Shown here: positions 27,601-42,500 of the stretch, one piece after another
Numbering within the stretch: the stretch's first letter is position 1
Layout: every line of letters begins with the position of its first letter
Origin: Onchocerca lupi
Lineage: Eukaryota > Nematoda > Chromadorea > Rhabditida > Onchocercidae
DNA: 64,000 nt
Assembly (NCBI GenBank): GCA_028564675.1
Contig: JAOVVO010000107.1
Coordinates: 96,021-160,020, forward strand
Reading direction: 5' to 3'
Made by a program: the position numbers and the translations under genes
Notes under the pieces: generated by a model
What the model was told of the DNA's origin: nothing
The model's database searches: none
Seen by the model: the letters and a program-made list of their open reading frames with translations, nothing else

Positions 27601-30538
27601 TAAGACAATTTCTCAGTTTGTTCAAGTTATGATAAAAAAATTCTACTGTTATGGTGAAAGTATTGGGTAACAAAGAGTAAACAAAAAGTGAGACAAACAT
27701 CCTAGAAGATTTGAATTGCACTCTTTGAAATATAATCTGCATGAACATTTCTATAACCAATTATTAAGATTTGTCAATATCTACGCTATCGCTTCTCGAG
27801 AATGGCAGATCTATACATATATTCAAATGTAATAAAAACCTAACATCTAAGGCCATACTATTTTCTAAACGCTAACAAACTCTTACTAAATTAAAAAATA
27901 TTGAAAAAGTTCTAAAAAGACACAATCAGATAAAATTTACAAGAAAGTTAACATTTTCCGCGAAAACTTATCTAAAATAACATAGATAATATGGAATTGC
28001 TAAAGTGAAATTCCTTATTTAAACTCAATAGATTATCTGAAATAAATCAAAAAACTTTTAAAGAAAGTTCACGTCATCAGCTGTTCAGTGATTTTTTTTT
28101 TCTTTAATCTGATAGCAATAAACGACGATTTTTTTTATTAATTATTGTTACCAAATGAATACTGACCAAAGAAATATTGAATAGAATTAAAACATTTAGT
28201 GTAACCATTAAAACTAGGAAAAAAAACCAATAGAAAAAGTTTAACCTTTGCATTGCGAATATATTCCATGTGTTCATCACCAGCTGCATCACTGCCACTC
28301 CCCAACAAACTATCAGGTGTTTCCGACCTAATAATTATGTGTTTTCATCAAAAAATTCGAAAATTCACTTCTTTGCCATGCAAAGTAATGCTTTTCATAA
28401 AGAATCATACATGAAGATTTCTGCACAAATTGACAGATTTGTAAAGAACTGAAGGGAAAAAAAAGAGGCAATATATGAACTGATCTTATTCTGAAAAATG
28501 TTACCGTTCACAAAACTTTTCTATTCCTAGAATGCTATTATTCTTAACAGTTTGAGATTTTCGTGCCATCATTTTGTTGACAAGAAAATTGGACAGTCGC
28601 CATACGAAAATGCAACCACTGTAGGATACAACATATAAACGCCTGCAATATTTCAAATAAATCAAGACTGTAGCAAAACTGACTCTGAAAATTTCATCTC
28701 TCCGAAAATAGAATACTCTGAAAATGCTATTTTATGGAAATGTTTTTGAATTTCGAGATTTTTGTACTGTTGCTGAGACAGATCAACTATATAAATTTAG
28801 TAGTTTGATATAATAGTTAACACTTAACAAAATTATTATGAATAATCACGATATTCAAAAGATGATTTTGGAACTAAAATTTTTCCGCTAGTTCTCGAGT
28901 CCTAATAAAAAGGAAAAAAGTTTAATTCGTTTTTTCTTGGAAATGACTCCTCCTTTACCATGTTCTTAGCAATTGCCAGCACTGACAAATAAATATTTCG
29001 TATTATCTTAAAATTTATAATACAACACAGTGAAATTATAATGTGAGATTTACGAATTATGTTATTCTTTATTATGTGTATAAGATATGTTTAAATCTCA
29101 TCCAATCTTAAAATTAACCTGCAATCAGCGGAAAACGCAATATCTGTGATGTTATCCGACTGACCAGTCAATACGGCAGCAAATTCTCCAGTAGCCAGAT
29201 CAATAATATAAACATTTCGGTTTGTGCATACTGTTGCAGCATAAATTCCTGATGGATCCAGTCGTACCTATAATAATTTGGATGATTTTAGACGATAAAA
29301 TGTTTATAATTTGGAAACGAAATGCACAAAAGAACCCAATTGGTATTACACAAATCTAATGGATAAAATTAATCTATTAAATAGAAGAACCCTGGTAAGC
29401 TGTCCATCATCACTTGCAGTGCCTTTAATTTGTTTTACAAATTTTCCTTGAAATGAGTATATCCGAAGTTGACGATCCTGACAAGCAGCAATCATTCCAT
29501 CGGTACTTAGCACGACATAATTCAAACCAAACTGAGACTTTATGTGGTTTATACGTGAAAAAGTCACCGAAGATGGCTGCAAAGAATATTTATGTAGAAT
29601 TAACTAAACTAAAATCAGGTAAAAGTAGAAATATTTTCTCAATAAACAAATCATTTGAAGCTACTAATGAAAAAAATGAGTCCAGAATAGTTGTGCAATA
29701 ACAGATTCTACTTAAACATCCCCATTAAGTGAGTAAATAATAGCCTGCTTCAATGTTTAATTAAATATTTTAACCAAACTTTGCAGCTTCTCTGCTTTAA
29801 CAGTCTGAAATTATTTAAATTGCCTCAATTTGATAAATATTCCTTCTTCAATAAGTAGTGAAGATAGTTTGAAAAAAAAAAAAAAACAAAGAACAAAAAA
29901 CAAATCCATTGTAAAATTACTTCTGAACCGGTCATTTTCCTAATTACAATTGAACGATCAGCAGCTGAACTTATTAACTGCAAATTATCTGCCTCCTGCA
30001 ACAAAGCAATTCCGTTTTTCTTACAGATTAAAAAGATATATTAATAATAAAAACAAAACTAGAGAATTTCTGTAATATTTAACAAATTTATCACGAACCT
30101 CCACGAAAAGTATAGAATTTACAGTACTTGTATGATCATCAATACTTGCTAATGGCTGGTAGCCATTGAGCGGATCAAACAAGTGCACCATGCGGTCCCG
30201 ACTTCCAGTAGCTAGCAGATAACGAACTGAAATAATGAAATCAGAAATCAATGCTGCATATATTAATTATTAACAAATATTCAATGGAAATAATACGAGG
30301 AACATATATGAAATGCAGAACTAAATATCATTATTGAGCAATGAGTATAGGAACTTATGAATTATAAGTTTCTCTTGTAGCATACTATTCAATATTTCTT
30401 ATGAATTAACATCGAACAGCAAAACTTATTATTTCAACCTTCCTTTGACGTAATGATCACTAATTTTTTTCTAATATAGCTTTCCATTTTTTGGTAACAT
30501 TAGCTAATAAACAAAAATGAAAGCTCTGTTATTAGAAC

Positions 30539-30569
<31 letters not shown>

Positions 30570-33500
30570 GAAAAAAAACGTTCACTTCAGCAGAAAATTA
30601 CAGTACAAACTCACGACTTTGTGGGTCAGAATATTCCATGCACATAATGTCACTTTCATGCGCTTCAAAAAATGCAATCATTTTCATAGTTGGTATGGTT
30701 AAATCGTAGACACTGAAACATTTTTGGTTGGAAAATCAAATCTAAAATCACTTGACGAAAATTTCGTTTAATGACGGCAACAATTTTCTTAAAATTTATT
30801 GTTTTCAAAAAAATTAAAAACTTACGACAAATTTCCATTTCGACTACCTGCAGCCAGATGTTTTCCATCAGGACTTACTTTCAAAGATTTCACGCCACTA
30901 CCTGTATCAGATAAGGATGCTCCAAATACTTCTGAAAAGAGATGAAATAATATTGAAGCAGTCGTTATTCAAAATTTTTCTGATATCACTTATTTCACTT
31001 TTATTGCTTTTGGACAATTTATCGCACAAAGAACAAGAAATGTCACTTTGATCTGATGCTGAACAAAACGATTCATCTATTTAAGCTAAAATAAAACATG
31101 CCATCTGGGGATTCGCTAAGTTGAGAATCATTGTTGGTAATAAAAATAACTTTTTTCAAATCTTCCGAGAATACATTCGCATATGGCAACGAAGATTGCT
31201 TATTCTACAAAAATACAATATAATTTCATATACAAAAATGTTAATTATTTGAAAATTTCGAATAAATATATTTACTATTGATGAGATCAAAAAGCAAACC
31301 TCATCAAATGACCTTAACAAATGATCCAAATTCCACATGCGAATAGTTTGATCTGTACCACCCGTTATGATCGAACCTTGCGGTAACCATTCAAAATTTG
31401 GCGGATAAACCTATAAAACTCATACTGTTTTCTTAAACATATCGAAATTAAAAAAAAAAAAAAACCTTAAAATATTCTTTCAAGGACTTGCCTCTAGTGA
31501 AATCACTGGTCCAACATGAAAAAGCTGTGAAGAAATTTTGAGAATACTCCGATCCGTTGGTTGCCACGTATAAATAGATCGATCACTATAAATAACAGTA
31601 AGCATTCCAGTCTTTTTGTTGTATGTTAATGCTCGCACATCCGGATACCTGAAAAGCATATACCAAAATTCCAAACTGGCATCTAAATCATGTCTAAACG
31701 AAACCATATTCTCAAAAAGTTTGTTTTCCCGCCAAATGAAAATAATTTTTTTTAGCTGCTTTTTTTCTTCAATAAAATTTGTAAACATGTGATGCATAAA
31801 ATCTAAGGCAATTATCAAGTTAAAATTTCATAAATTTAAAACCAAAAAAGTTGCCAACCTACACCCCGATGGATGTAAATCAGGTGATAATGCATCTTGT
31901 TTTACACCTTCCGCAACATCACATGACAAATAGTGTGGTTTACAAAATGTGAATTTATGCGTCATTGTTGAAATATCCAAACATCTTATAAAGCCATTGT
32001 TAAATCCAACAAACAATTCACCATTTCCAAGCACTATCGACCGTGGAACTTCGTTGTGCAAATCATAAGTATTCACTAACTGAAATAAGTTTAGCTATCA
32101 AAATAATTCAATAAAAACACATAAAATGAAACACTGAAGCAAGTTCCGAATAAGATCACAATTGTCAAAATACTCTGTGATTAAAAGAAAATTGTCTGCT
32201 TAATGGACGGATTGATAACGGAAGGACTCACATTTCTATTCACTAGTTATTCGACTATTGAATAAAAAAATGGAGTCCCGCCATTATTTAATCTCATCCC
32301 ACCAAGCAGATAAATATAAATTTAGACCTTATTGAAACACCGGGTTAACAGACTAATTTTTGATGTTACGCATAAATAAAAAAAAAAAATTAAAATGGAA
32401 TGAAAAGAAGTAATTTAAGGATGAAAGAGCATGAAATAACAGCTCTCAAATCAATATAGCTGGAGGAAATTTACAAAAATCCTCTAAAAATGTCTCCATT
32501 TCATTGCTACCTTCTTATCGTGAAATTCAATCAAAAGACTGGTTTCCGTGACTGAGAATGTTCGATTATCAGGAGCGCAGCAAACATCCAAAAAGGTATT
32601 ATTTCGTTGATCGGCCAAAATTGCTGAACGACCCTGGAAATAACTTAAATTTGAATCTAATTGAAAAGAAAGAGGAATGTCAAAAAAAGCCACAACAGAA
32701 TTCAAAACCAAGAAATATCTATTGAGAAACCCTTGTTTTGACAGGAAAGAGTCAGTAGAAGAGTCAAGATTCTACTTGTTACATTGATTCTCATACCTGC
32801 AAAGGTACACTTTTCGAATTCTCCGATTTCTTTGCAACATGCCAAAATTTAACATGCCTGATTCCTACCGTCACACACCCACCTTGTTCTGTAATGTCAA
32901 TTGAATAAACCTGAAAAAATTATTTTTAATAATTTTTCTGTACTATCTATATCAGACTAATTGGCTTCCATTTCTTGAGCTTTAACAAATTTATTAGTTC
33001 AGTAATAATATATTCATTATAATAAATTGAGATCTAGCCAGATAATTTTGACTTTTCAAATCAAATTAAGTTCTATGCGTGAACGTATACGTAATAAGAA
33101 GTTTTGCAAATGAAGATATATAAAGAGGACAAAAAAATATTTACCTTCGAAGTTAGTCGATTCTCAGCAATTTTTTGTTGTGCTCGCCAGTCCCAAACAA
33201 CGATCGAGCGATCATGCTGATTTCCTACTGACACCAAATACCCATTCGGCGTAAAACGCTAAAAGCTGAGTAATTAAAAATATATTCCCCAGATTTAGAG
33301 TATATTCCAGAAATGCACTTTTAATTAACAACTGAAAAAAATTTTTCAGACTTTTGAAGTCATGAAATGCAGAATTTCTGATATAAATTCACTAAAAACT
33401 TACCACACAACTGATTCCTAATTGATGATGCTTTATATCAACAACTTGAGAGAAATCGAACTGTCCTTTTGCGTCATAAAGTTCCCAAACTCGTACTCGC

Positions 33501-36500
33501 GGCTCATGTCCAGTCTGAAAGTTAATTTAGAAAATGAAATAAGAAATCATTGCTACATCATTCAATCAAAAGTCTTGAAAAAGTTTTCTCATTTTTCCAG
33601 TCTCCCAATTTCATTTTCTCATAAGTTGCGTTATCTGGAAATACCTCTCCAGTAGCGATGTATCTTCCGCAGAGAGAAAACGATAAGCATGTTATGCTGT
33701 TTTTCGTTGTACCAATTAAATGGGCTTGTGCGTTATTTCTTGGATTATGAAGAATGACAGTGGCCCTGAATAAAAAACAAAATTACATGTCTAAATATTT
33801 ATATGAGATTATAACATCGGATTTTTTTAGCACAGTTCTTCAAATATATATTTATATTATAAAATTCACTTATGTACTGCTTCGTATCGAGATTTTATCA
33901 TAATAATTCTACATTTTCTATTCCTGACTTCATTTGATTTTCATCTCAATTTTAATTGCAGAAATTTTTATTAAAAACTTTTGTCTCAAAATTTCGTGTT
34001 TATAATAACGTTTACAACAGCGGAATAAATAAAAAAAAAACCATGAAAAAGCGAAAAAAAAAATCTGTTAACTAGAGAGATGAAAATGCCAAAATGTTAA
34101 ATGGTTAATGCCACTGATAACAGATTAATTAACAAGACTATGTTAATAGTAATCTTAATACTATATTAATAGTCATATTAATTAATCTTTTCTCAGTAGC
34201 ATTGACTATATTGAATTTTTTTACTGATAAAAAATTCGCAAAAGTTTACCCAGCCGGATAGGCTACAATGCCTTTATTGTCGTCCACTGATACTGACGAC
34301 CGTGAAACAGCTGTACAACCTAATACCCGTTCTAATTTTGCCTGCAAATAAGGCGATAAAAATGCATGTAAATATTTCAGATCTCATTCAAATGAATTAT
34401 TTTACTTCATTATTCATAACTATACTATTTTTACTGTCAGATATTAATAACAAAGGTTTAAATTCTATTCATCAACATGTTCTCTAAATTATATTCATCA
34501 ACAGTTAACCAATAAGTAATAATTACATAAAGAAGGAAATGAGCGGATAGTAATAAATCAAGAAATTGAAAATTAAATTTAATAAAATTTAATTTTATTA
34601 AACTTTCCATAATGCATTTTTTTTTTTCGAATAAATGTAAATGAAAATAAAAAAAATTTACCATATGCATGTGCGGTATGAATGCAGAAGAGACATATAC
34701 ACACAGAAATACAATTTCTTGCTTCAAATAACAATAGCCATAGAAATAAGAATGAGGAAATGATCGCAAAAATCAAAGAGAACGAGCGATGAAAATATAT
34801 GAATGAATATGATCGTTTATCGTTCAAACATCGAGATGAAACGGAAACCGAAAATTAGAAAATTTACATAATAATTAAATTTGAAATTATAGATTGAAAT
34901 TACGCGGAAAATTGTAAAAATCATGCAAAATACGTCAGAAGATCAATTGAATATAACGAGAATAATATGTGATATTTTTCAAAATAATTTTACATCTCTT
35001 ATGAAGATGAGCTTTTGCCGTTATTTGAAATGTCACCTTGAAATGTATTCGAAAAGAAGACTGCGTAATACAAGTCATCAAAAAGATATTAAACTTTAAT
35101 TTCTTCGCAAAATAAGATTACGAATTTGGATGCAATTTTATTTCTGGAGAAATGAGAACAAAATTTCATAAAAATGTAACGATTTATAGATTATTCTTAT
35201 CATTTTGATCTCAATTAAAGCAATAAAAAGTAAATGATACTATTAATTCCATTAATTTTACAGAGATTTATAAATTTTATTAATTCTAGCATCCATGAAT
35301 TTCTAATTGCTTCAAATCAAAATGATTCAAAACTAATCTGCTCAATCATTACATTTTTGTGACAAATTATTATCAATTCCTTGTAAGAAAAATTGAATTT
35401 TAATGGATAAAACAAGGAAGAAAAAGAAGAAGTTGTTTCTAAATGATAAAAATGATAAAAACTGAACATCACTAACCAATTAGACTACAATGAACGCAAA
35501 ACTACCAGAATAAATTGATCAAAGATCAAAAAACATCAAAAGTCCATCAAAATATATCATTTTACAGATGAAAACAGTTCGTCCCAGAAGTACAGTTCCC
35601 TGCTGACCAGAATTTCAAGGGCCGATTCTAGGCTCAAAACTAAGACAGCCTAGGCTCAAGATTAAGTTTATGCATTCTCAGATCATAAAAGTTCAACCTA
35701 TCACTCGGAATATCATACGTTATATCAATTGACGCGATGATTCACTTCAATTGATCAACTTTGATTTAGAGAACTGAGAATCAAGGGATAGATTAAATTT
35801 TTATTTTCTTTATCAGATAAATTATCAGTGAAAGAAGTAGTAACTTAGTGAGAGTAATAATAATAATTCTGATAATGATCAATATGAGAAATTTTATCGA
35901 TTCATGAAATCATCTCATTTCCATTTTTGACGAAGTTAAAACTGATAACAAAATTTCATACAAAATTATCAAATAATCATTTCTAAAAAATTTTAATATT
36001 TCATTCAACATTTTAAATCTTAAAACTACTCTTTTTTCACTAATTAGTAAATTAAATTATGACTTTTTTTATTCTAAACAAAAATGTAAGTATAGATTTT
36101 GTGCTGAAATACGGCACACCATTATCTGATCAGAATTATTATCTATTCGTCTGATTAATTCATAGAAAGATAAAATCAATGATAAAAGAAAAAGATGAAG
36201 TAAACAGAAATATTAAAATCTGACAAGAAAATTTGTGATAATGAAATTAAAAATTTCAACTAATTAATTAATTAAGAAAAAAGTTTTATTTACTTTCTAT
36301 TTTGATAATTTTTTCAGTCAATATTGATCGATTATTTTTAGCGTAAAATGTTTCAAAAGTACAAAACAATTATTTTGATGACATGAATATTGGAATGATT
36401 ATTCTCGATCTTTATGATCTTTCCCCGTCTTTCTCATCTTTCCCGAGTGATATTCTCTGAGAGAGATAATTTCCCCCGTCTTTCTTATCTTTCCGGAGTG

Positions 36501-39500
36501 ATATTCTCTGAGAGATGCAATTTCCTCTCATCTTTCCCGAGTGATATTCTCTGAGAGAGATAATTTGCCCCGTCTTTCTCATCTTTCCCGAGTGATATTC
36601 TCTGAGAGATGCAATTTCCTCTCATCTTTCCCGAGTGATATTCTCTGAGAGAGATAATTTCCCCCGTCTTTCTTATCTTTCCGGAGTGATATTCTCTGAA
36701 AGATGCAATTTCCTCTCATCTTTCCCAAGTGATATTCTCTGAGAGAGATAATTTCCCCCGTCTTTCTTATCTTTCCGGAGTGATATTCTCTGAGAAAGAT
36801 GATTTTCCAGTAATTTTTTTTTTTACTAAAAAGTATTTCCGGTCAATAATATCATCCTCTGTTAATTATTTCCCAATTAATTATTTAAAAAACTAGATGA
36901 ACTGGACTAATTCGATACTGACGGCATTATTTCAAGATAAGTTTTTTGATTAGACTGATATCGAATAAGTAAGAAATATCTGGCTAATATCATTTAGGTA
37001 AAAGACTATCATTTTGGTTAATTATTTTCTAATTAATTATTTAAAAAATGAATAAATTGGATTATTTAATACTGGCAAGACCATTTTGAAATATTCTTTG
37101 ATTAGATTGATAACAGTTACATCACCTAGCTGATATGCAATCAACACAATCAATTTAGTTTTGATAAAGCAGAAGAAAATAGAAATTATTGAAATTTCAA
37201 GAAGCAAAACAGCTATGAAAAGGACGACATCTAAAATGACAATTTCGTCGTAATTGGGCAATTGAACAAGTTCTGACGGTTAATCCGATGAACAATGGAA
37301 TTCAAAAAACCGGATAATAATATTTTCCAGTTTTCGTGAAATTTTTTCTTTTCAAATTTTTGTAAAATAGCATCGAATTAGAAAATAAACTATGAAAATT
37401 GCAAAAATATTTCAAGTTGAAAAATTTAATTCAAATTTAAAATAAATTGAAAATAGATTTATTTTGAAATATTTTAGGATTTCAGATTTTCTTAAAAGGA
37501 CACTTGGATGATATTTTTATTAGGCATAAATTTTAGTATTTCTAAGAATGTGAAAATCTACAAACGAAACTATTTGAATCATACAATTCTTGCAAATATA
37601 TGAATATTACAATCTTAATCATTTATAAGGCAAATAATTTTCAATAAATTCAATAATTAAAAAATTTAATTTAATTTCATTTACTTATATTTACTTCCAT
37701 TCAAGCAATCTTAATAATAAACTCTATTACCACCGATAAAAACCAATTATCCAATCATCAAAAAACTTCGAATTAACTTAAATTGAAATTGAATTGAAAT
37801 TGATTTCATCATTGAACTATGCAATTTTCTTCCAAAGTAAGATAATTCGAACTGACAAGGACAATTTTTCTTTCCTTTAAATTAAAATTAAAATATTTCC
37901 ACAATTATTTTTTATATGAGATGAAAGTGTAAAAAAAAAATAAGAAATCAATTAAAATTCATGCATTTTTACTTCTTTTTACTACATTCCATTAGTTTCA
38001 ATCATTTCAATCATTTTTGATTAAAAAAAAAAAAAAAAAATGAATTTCAATCATTTTTGTTTCAAATAATTTCGAAACGGAAAATTTAGTCTTTTATCAT
38101 AAATATTCCGAAAATGGCATATAAAAAAAAATGAGAGGTCATAGGGCAAAATGGCGAAGAAAAAGAAAATATTGTTCATTGAAAAAAAAAAAATTTAATT
38201 GAAAACTCGTTTTTTTTTCTTTTTTTTTTTTTTTTTTTTAAATGTCACTTTTAAAAGTATCACTATAGTGAATGGATAATTTTCCCGGAAATAATTGTGA
38301 TGAAAATGAAAAATTTCAGCAATTTTTTTCCATCCTCAAATTTCAGTGATAAAAAAAAAAAAAAAAAAACTTGGAAATTTTGATGGAAGCATTGTTTTGA
38401 GAATTTTTTTTTTGGCAACAAATTACTCTTAAAAATAATAATATTTAAACTGAAGTAAAAATCAAATACATAGATCAATTTCGATTTTATGTCAAATTTT
38501 TAAGACAAATTTTAAAAATTTTCAAAGAACGGAAAAGTTGCAAAATGCCAACTTAGGTTGATTAAGATTATTTTATTTGATTTGATTTCAAGGTTTTTTT
38601 CGTTCATTTTGAGAAAATATTTAAAGAGATTTGAATAGAACATTTCAGGACAATCATTGCTCATTTAAAATTTCAAAGTTTTGTTTTCTTTCCAAGTTTC
38701 TTTCAAATTTTCATGAGATAGCATCGGTTGAAATGAAACAATTGTTAAATAAAATTTCAAAACATATGGAAAAAGCATTGTAATTGAAATTGTGCGAAAA
38801 TGCAAACAATAAGTTTTGAAAACTTTTCAAATTGAATCAAATTTAAAACTTTTTAAACACATTTAAAACTTTCTTTCTCAACAAAAACGTCAATTGAAGG
38901 GCAAAGCTTAAGCTATTTTAATTTTCAACTTTATCAACGTCATCAGGTGCTATAATGTAAGATGATTTGCGGATATCATCAATTATCACCTGCTAATCAC
39001 TTATCACTTGCATTCAGTTCATCACTTATCACTTGTCACTTGCTAATTGATTACTTATCACTTGCTTTCAGTTCCAACTTATCATTTTAGCTTCTTAAAT
39101 TCTTGATGTTATAGTACCAACAATGGTATACTGTTGAAAGTTAAAAAATAAATTTTATAGGGAGGAAAAAAACCACTCTAAAATAGATTCAATTGACAAT
39201 TCAGTAAGAAGATTTTTCATTTTTAAGATGATTTATTGACGAGAAAATTTTTAATGTTCATAAAAATTGTAAAATTATCACCTAAAAGTAAGAAATTGAA
39301 AAAAATCTAATCTTTTTATCAAATAGCATTTGAATAATTTTTTTTTTCCACAAAACACGGAAAAATTTTTAATTTTTAAATCATTTTTTTTATCTTTTTG
39401 AAATGATTAATCAATTCGACAGCAAATCGATTAGTTAGCAATTGAAATTAAAAAAAAAAAAATTTATCATAAATAAGAAAACAATCATTATATATTATGC

Positions 39501-42500
39501 TCTAAAATTGTTCCTAAAAACTAAAATCAGAAAAAAACAAAAACAAAAAATTCAAAATCTAAAATAAATACAAAAAAAAAACTAAAACAAAATTAAAAAA
39601 AAATAATTCTAGTAATTTTTCAAGAATAATTTGAAATTTTACAGAATTGGTAGTTAAGCTAATCTTTTAATTATGAAACTTTCATTCTTCAAACTTCAAA
39701 AGTCTTTTTTTTTCGCGAAGAAATTAGAAATCTTAACGATAAAGATTCAATTTTCTTCGGAAATCCCTCTTAATTATGCAAAAAGCAATTCAAAAATAGC
39801 AAAAAAAAAAAAAAAAAAAAGAAAAAATTGGTTGAAATATCAATTATTCGGAAAGATAATTTATGAGATGATATGTGAAAGAAGAAGATTTTGATTTATT
39901 ATAAGCAATAATAAATGTATTATAGTTAAAAAGAAAAAAAAAAAGAAAAAAATATTTGAATTTTCTCAAAATTATGTCACGATTATTCAGATAGAATAAT
40001 AATTTTAGGCATAATATCAATAACAACAAAAAAAAAAAAAAGAAAAAAAAATTTAAAATTTTCTCTCAAATTTCGGTCATATCATTTTTTTTTTTCTTCT
40101 CATTTATTGCTCTCATTTTCAGTTTTTTTAAGCTTTGAAAAGATAAAATTATCTCATCGAATATATTATGTATATGATGATTTAGTAATTTTAGCAAATA
40201 ATTTCCAAAAAGGAAAATTTTAAGGAAAATATAAATTTAAATTTTTTTTTTTCATTTCCAAATAACCTGTTTACAAATAATGCATTAAGAGATGAATGGA
40301 TAAAAATTGAAAGATTGAAAAAAAAAGCCAATTTATTAGAAATGAAATTAAAAATCTTGCAAAATTGCTGAAGCTTAAAAATTTTATAAAATTGATAAGG
40401 ATGGAAATTACAAATTCTTTAAGTTGATAAGAATGAAAATTAAAAATTTTATAAATTGTTTAGGATGAAAATTAAAAATCTCAGAAATAAATTGGTAAAA
40501 AAAAAAATGAAAATTAAAAATTTTAGCAAAATTTCCAGGAAATTTTCCTGAATAAATAATTTAACAATTTTTTTTTTTCAATTTTCTCCTTTCGACTGAG
40601 GAACTAATCTATTCTTGTTTCATTTAAAAAGTTGACTAAAATTTTGCGCAAAAAAAAGTTTGAAAGATTAAATTCTAATGGATTCTGAATAGTTCTACCT
40701 TTGAAAAGCTTGTATAAATTGAAATTCTTTTCGATGTTTTGTCAAAAAAAGAAAATTATGCTTTTAGCAACGATATTTGTTGGAAAATTTCTTTCCATTA
40801 AATGCATGAATAAATATTTAAAAACAAAAAAAAAAAAAAAACGAAAAGAAAAAAAAAGGAAAAAATTGACAATTAAAATAAATAACTTTTCGATGCATTA
40901 AAAATGAACGATAATTTTATAACCTAAAGAATTTCAATCGTTTTCCCTTTTTTAAGATCATAAAATTGCTCTCATTGATAGTTCCGACGTAGATAAGAAA
41001 AAAAAAAATTTAATTGTGTTACTTTTCTCGAAAAGAATTTAAAAAAAGAAAAAAAAAAGAAAAGAAAAAAATGCCGATTATAATTACATAATTAGTCTCC
41101 TATGCCTTTTTGCTCTATAAAACAACATATTTTTATAGATAAATTGAAATTTCATAAATTACAAGCAACAAATATTGATCAATAAATATTGATCAATAAA
41201 TCCAGAATTAGAAATAAGTTTAATTACAAATTCATCAATCATGAAAATTTGAACGAATAATAATGATTTTTATGCTTTTAGATGGATCATTTGCGCTCAA
41301 TGAATTATTTTTCATTTTGCAATTAGTAAATTAAAAAATTAAACAATTTTGTAGCAATTTTTTTTCACAACTATATTGCAAGTTATTAAATCTTATTTGA
41401 GATTTATATTGTATGAATTGAAATACAAAATTAAAAAAGTAATCGTTCTTTGGAAAAATCTTTATGATATCAATTAAGGCGGGAAAATTATGAAAAACTA
41501 GGAATTTTAATTTGATTAGTAAGTTATCTGATTAATTACAGGAATACTTAATTAAAAGAATACTTCCGTCATATTCAAATGTTTAATAATTAAATAAAAA
41601 ATGCTCATTTTAATTTAAATACCAAAGAAATAACTTTCAATCAAAGAAATCGTAAAATTGTTAAAATTGTAATTTTAGAAAACTGCATTAGATAGCATAA
41701 TTTTGCATGTCAAAACCAGTTTGCATGTCGTGCAGCGTGCTGCAGTACAAAGTATGTCAACAAATCCATCGTGTAAATTCCGCTATCCATCAATGAAAAG
41801 ATATGAAAAGAGTAATGCTGCAAGTTTACATAATTTTTCAATTGTAAATTCAAAGATACATATATTATCGATTGATTTTGAAATTTAATCCATTCACTCC
41901 TGTGATTGAAATGATCATCTTGAAGTAAGATAGCAACAACAATTTCTTTTCCCTCCTATTATTAATGACAATTATTAGTTTTAAAATCTAATCACATTTC
42001 TAGAATTATAATTACAAAGTAATAATTAATGATTGATTGTAATTAAAATTTCAAAACTGTCAATAAAATAGAATAATAGATTCTAATTTTATTACTAGGA
42101 TTATTAATGAACTGAATTATCAAAATTGAAATGAGAGATTTAAAAAATAAAACAAAATAAAAATTTGATTTATTAAATAGAATTTAACTACTAATACTAA
42201 TTTAATACTAATTTAATTACTACTACTAAATATGTGATATGAAGTGAAAAAGGAAGATTGCTGGTAAAATTTCTGGAAAAAAAAAATTGAATAAAATTGA
42301 TGAAAAAAAAAGAAATGGAAATAAGTATTTGAGAATGCAAATGATAAAGAATAATTTTTTATTTTCAGTTTTTTTAGTTAAGAATTGAATTCCAATCCAA
42401 CTAATTGATTATTTCAATTCGAATAGAATTCCGATAAAAGAGAAAAGTGAAAATAGGAAGAGAGATTCGATCGTAACTTTTACTGTTTATTACAAAAGAT

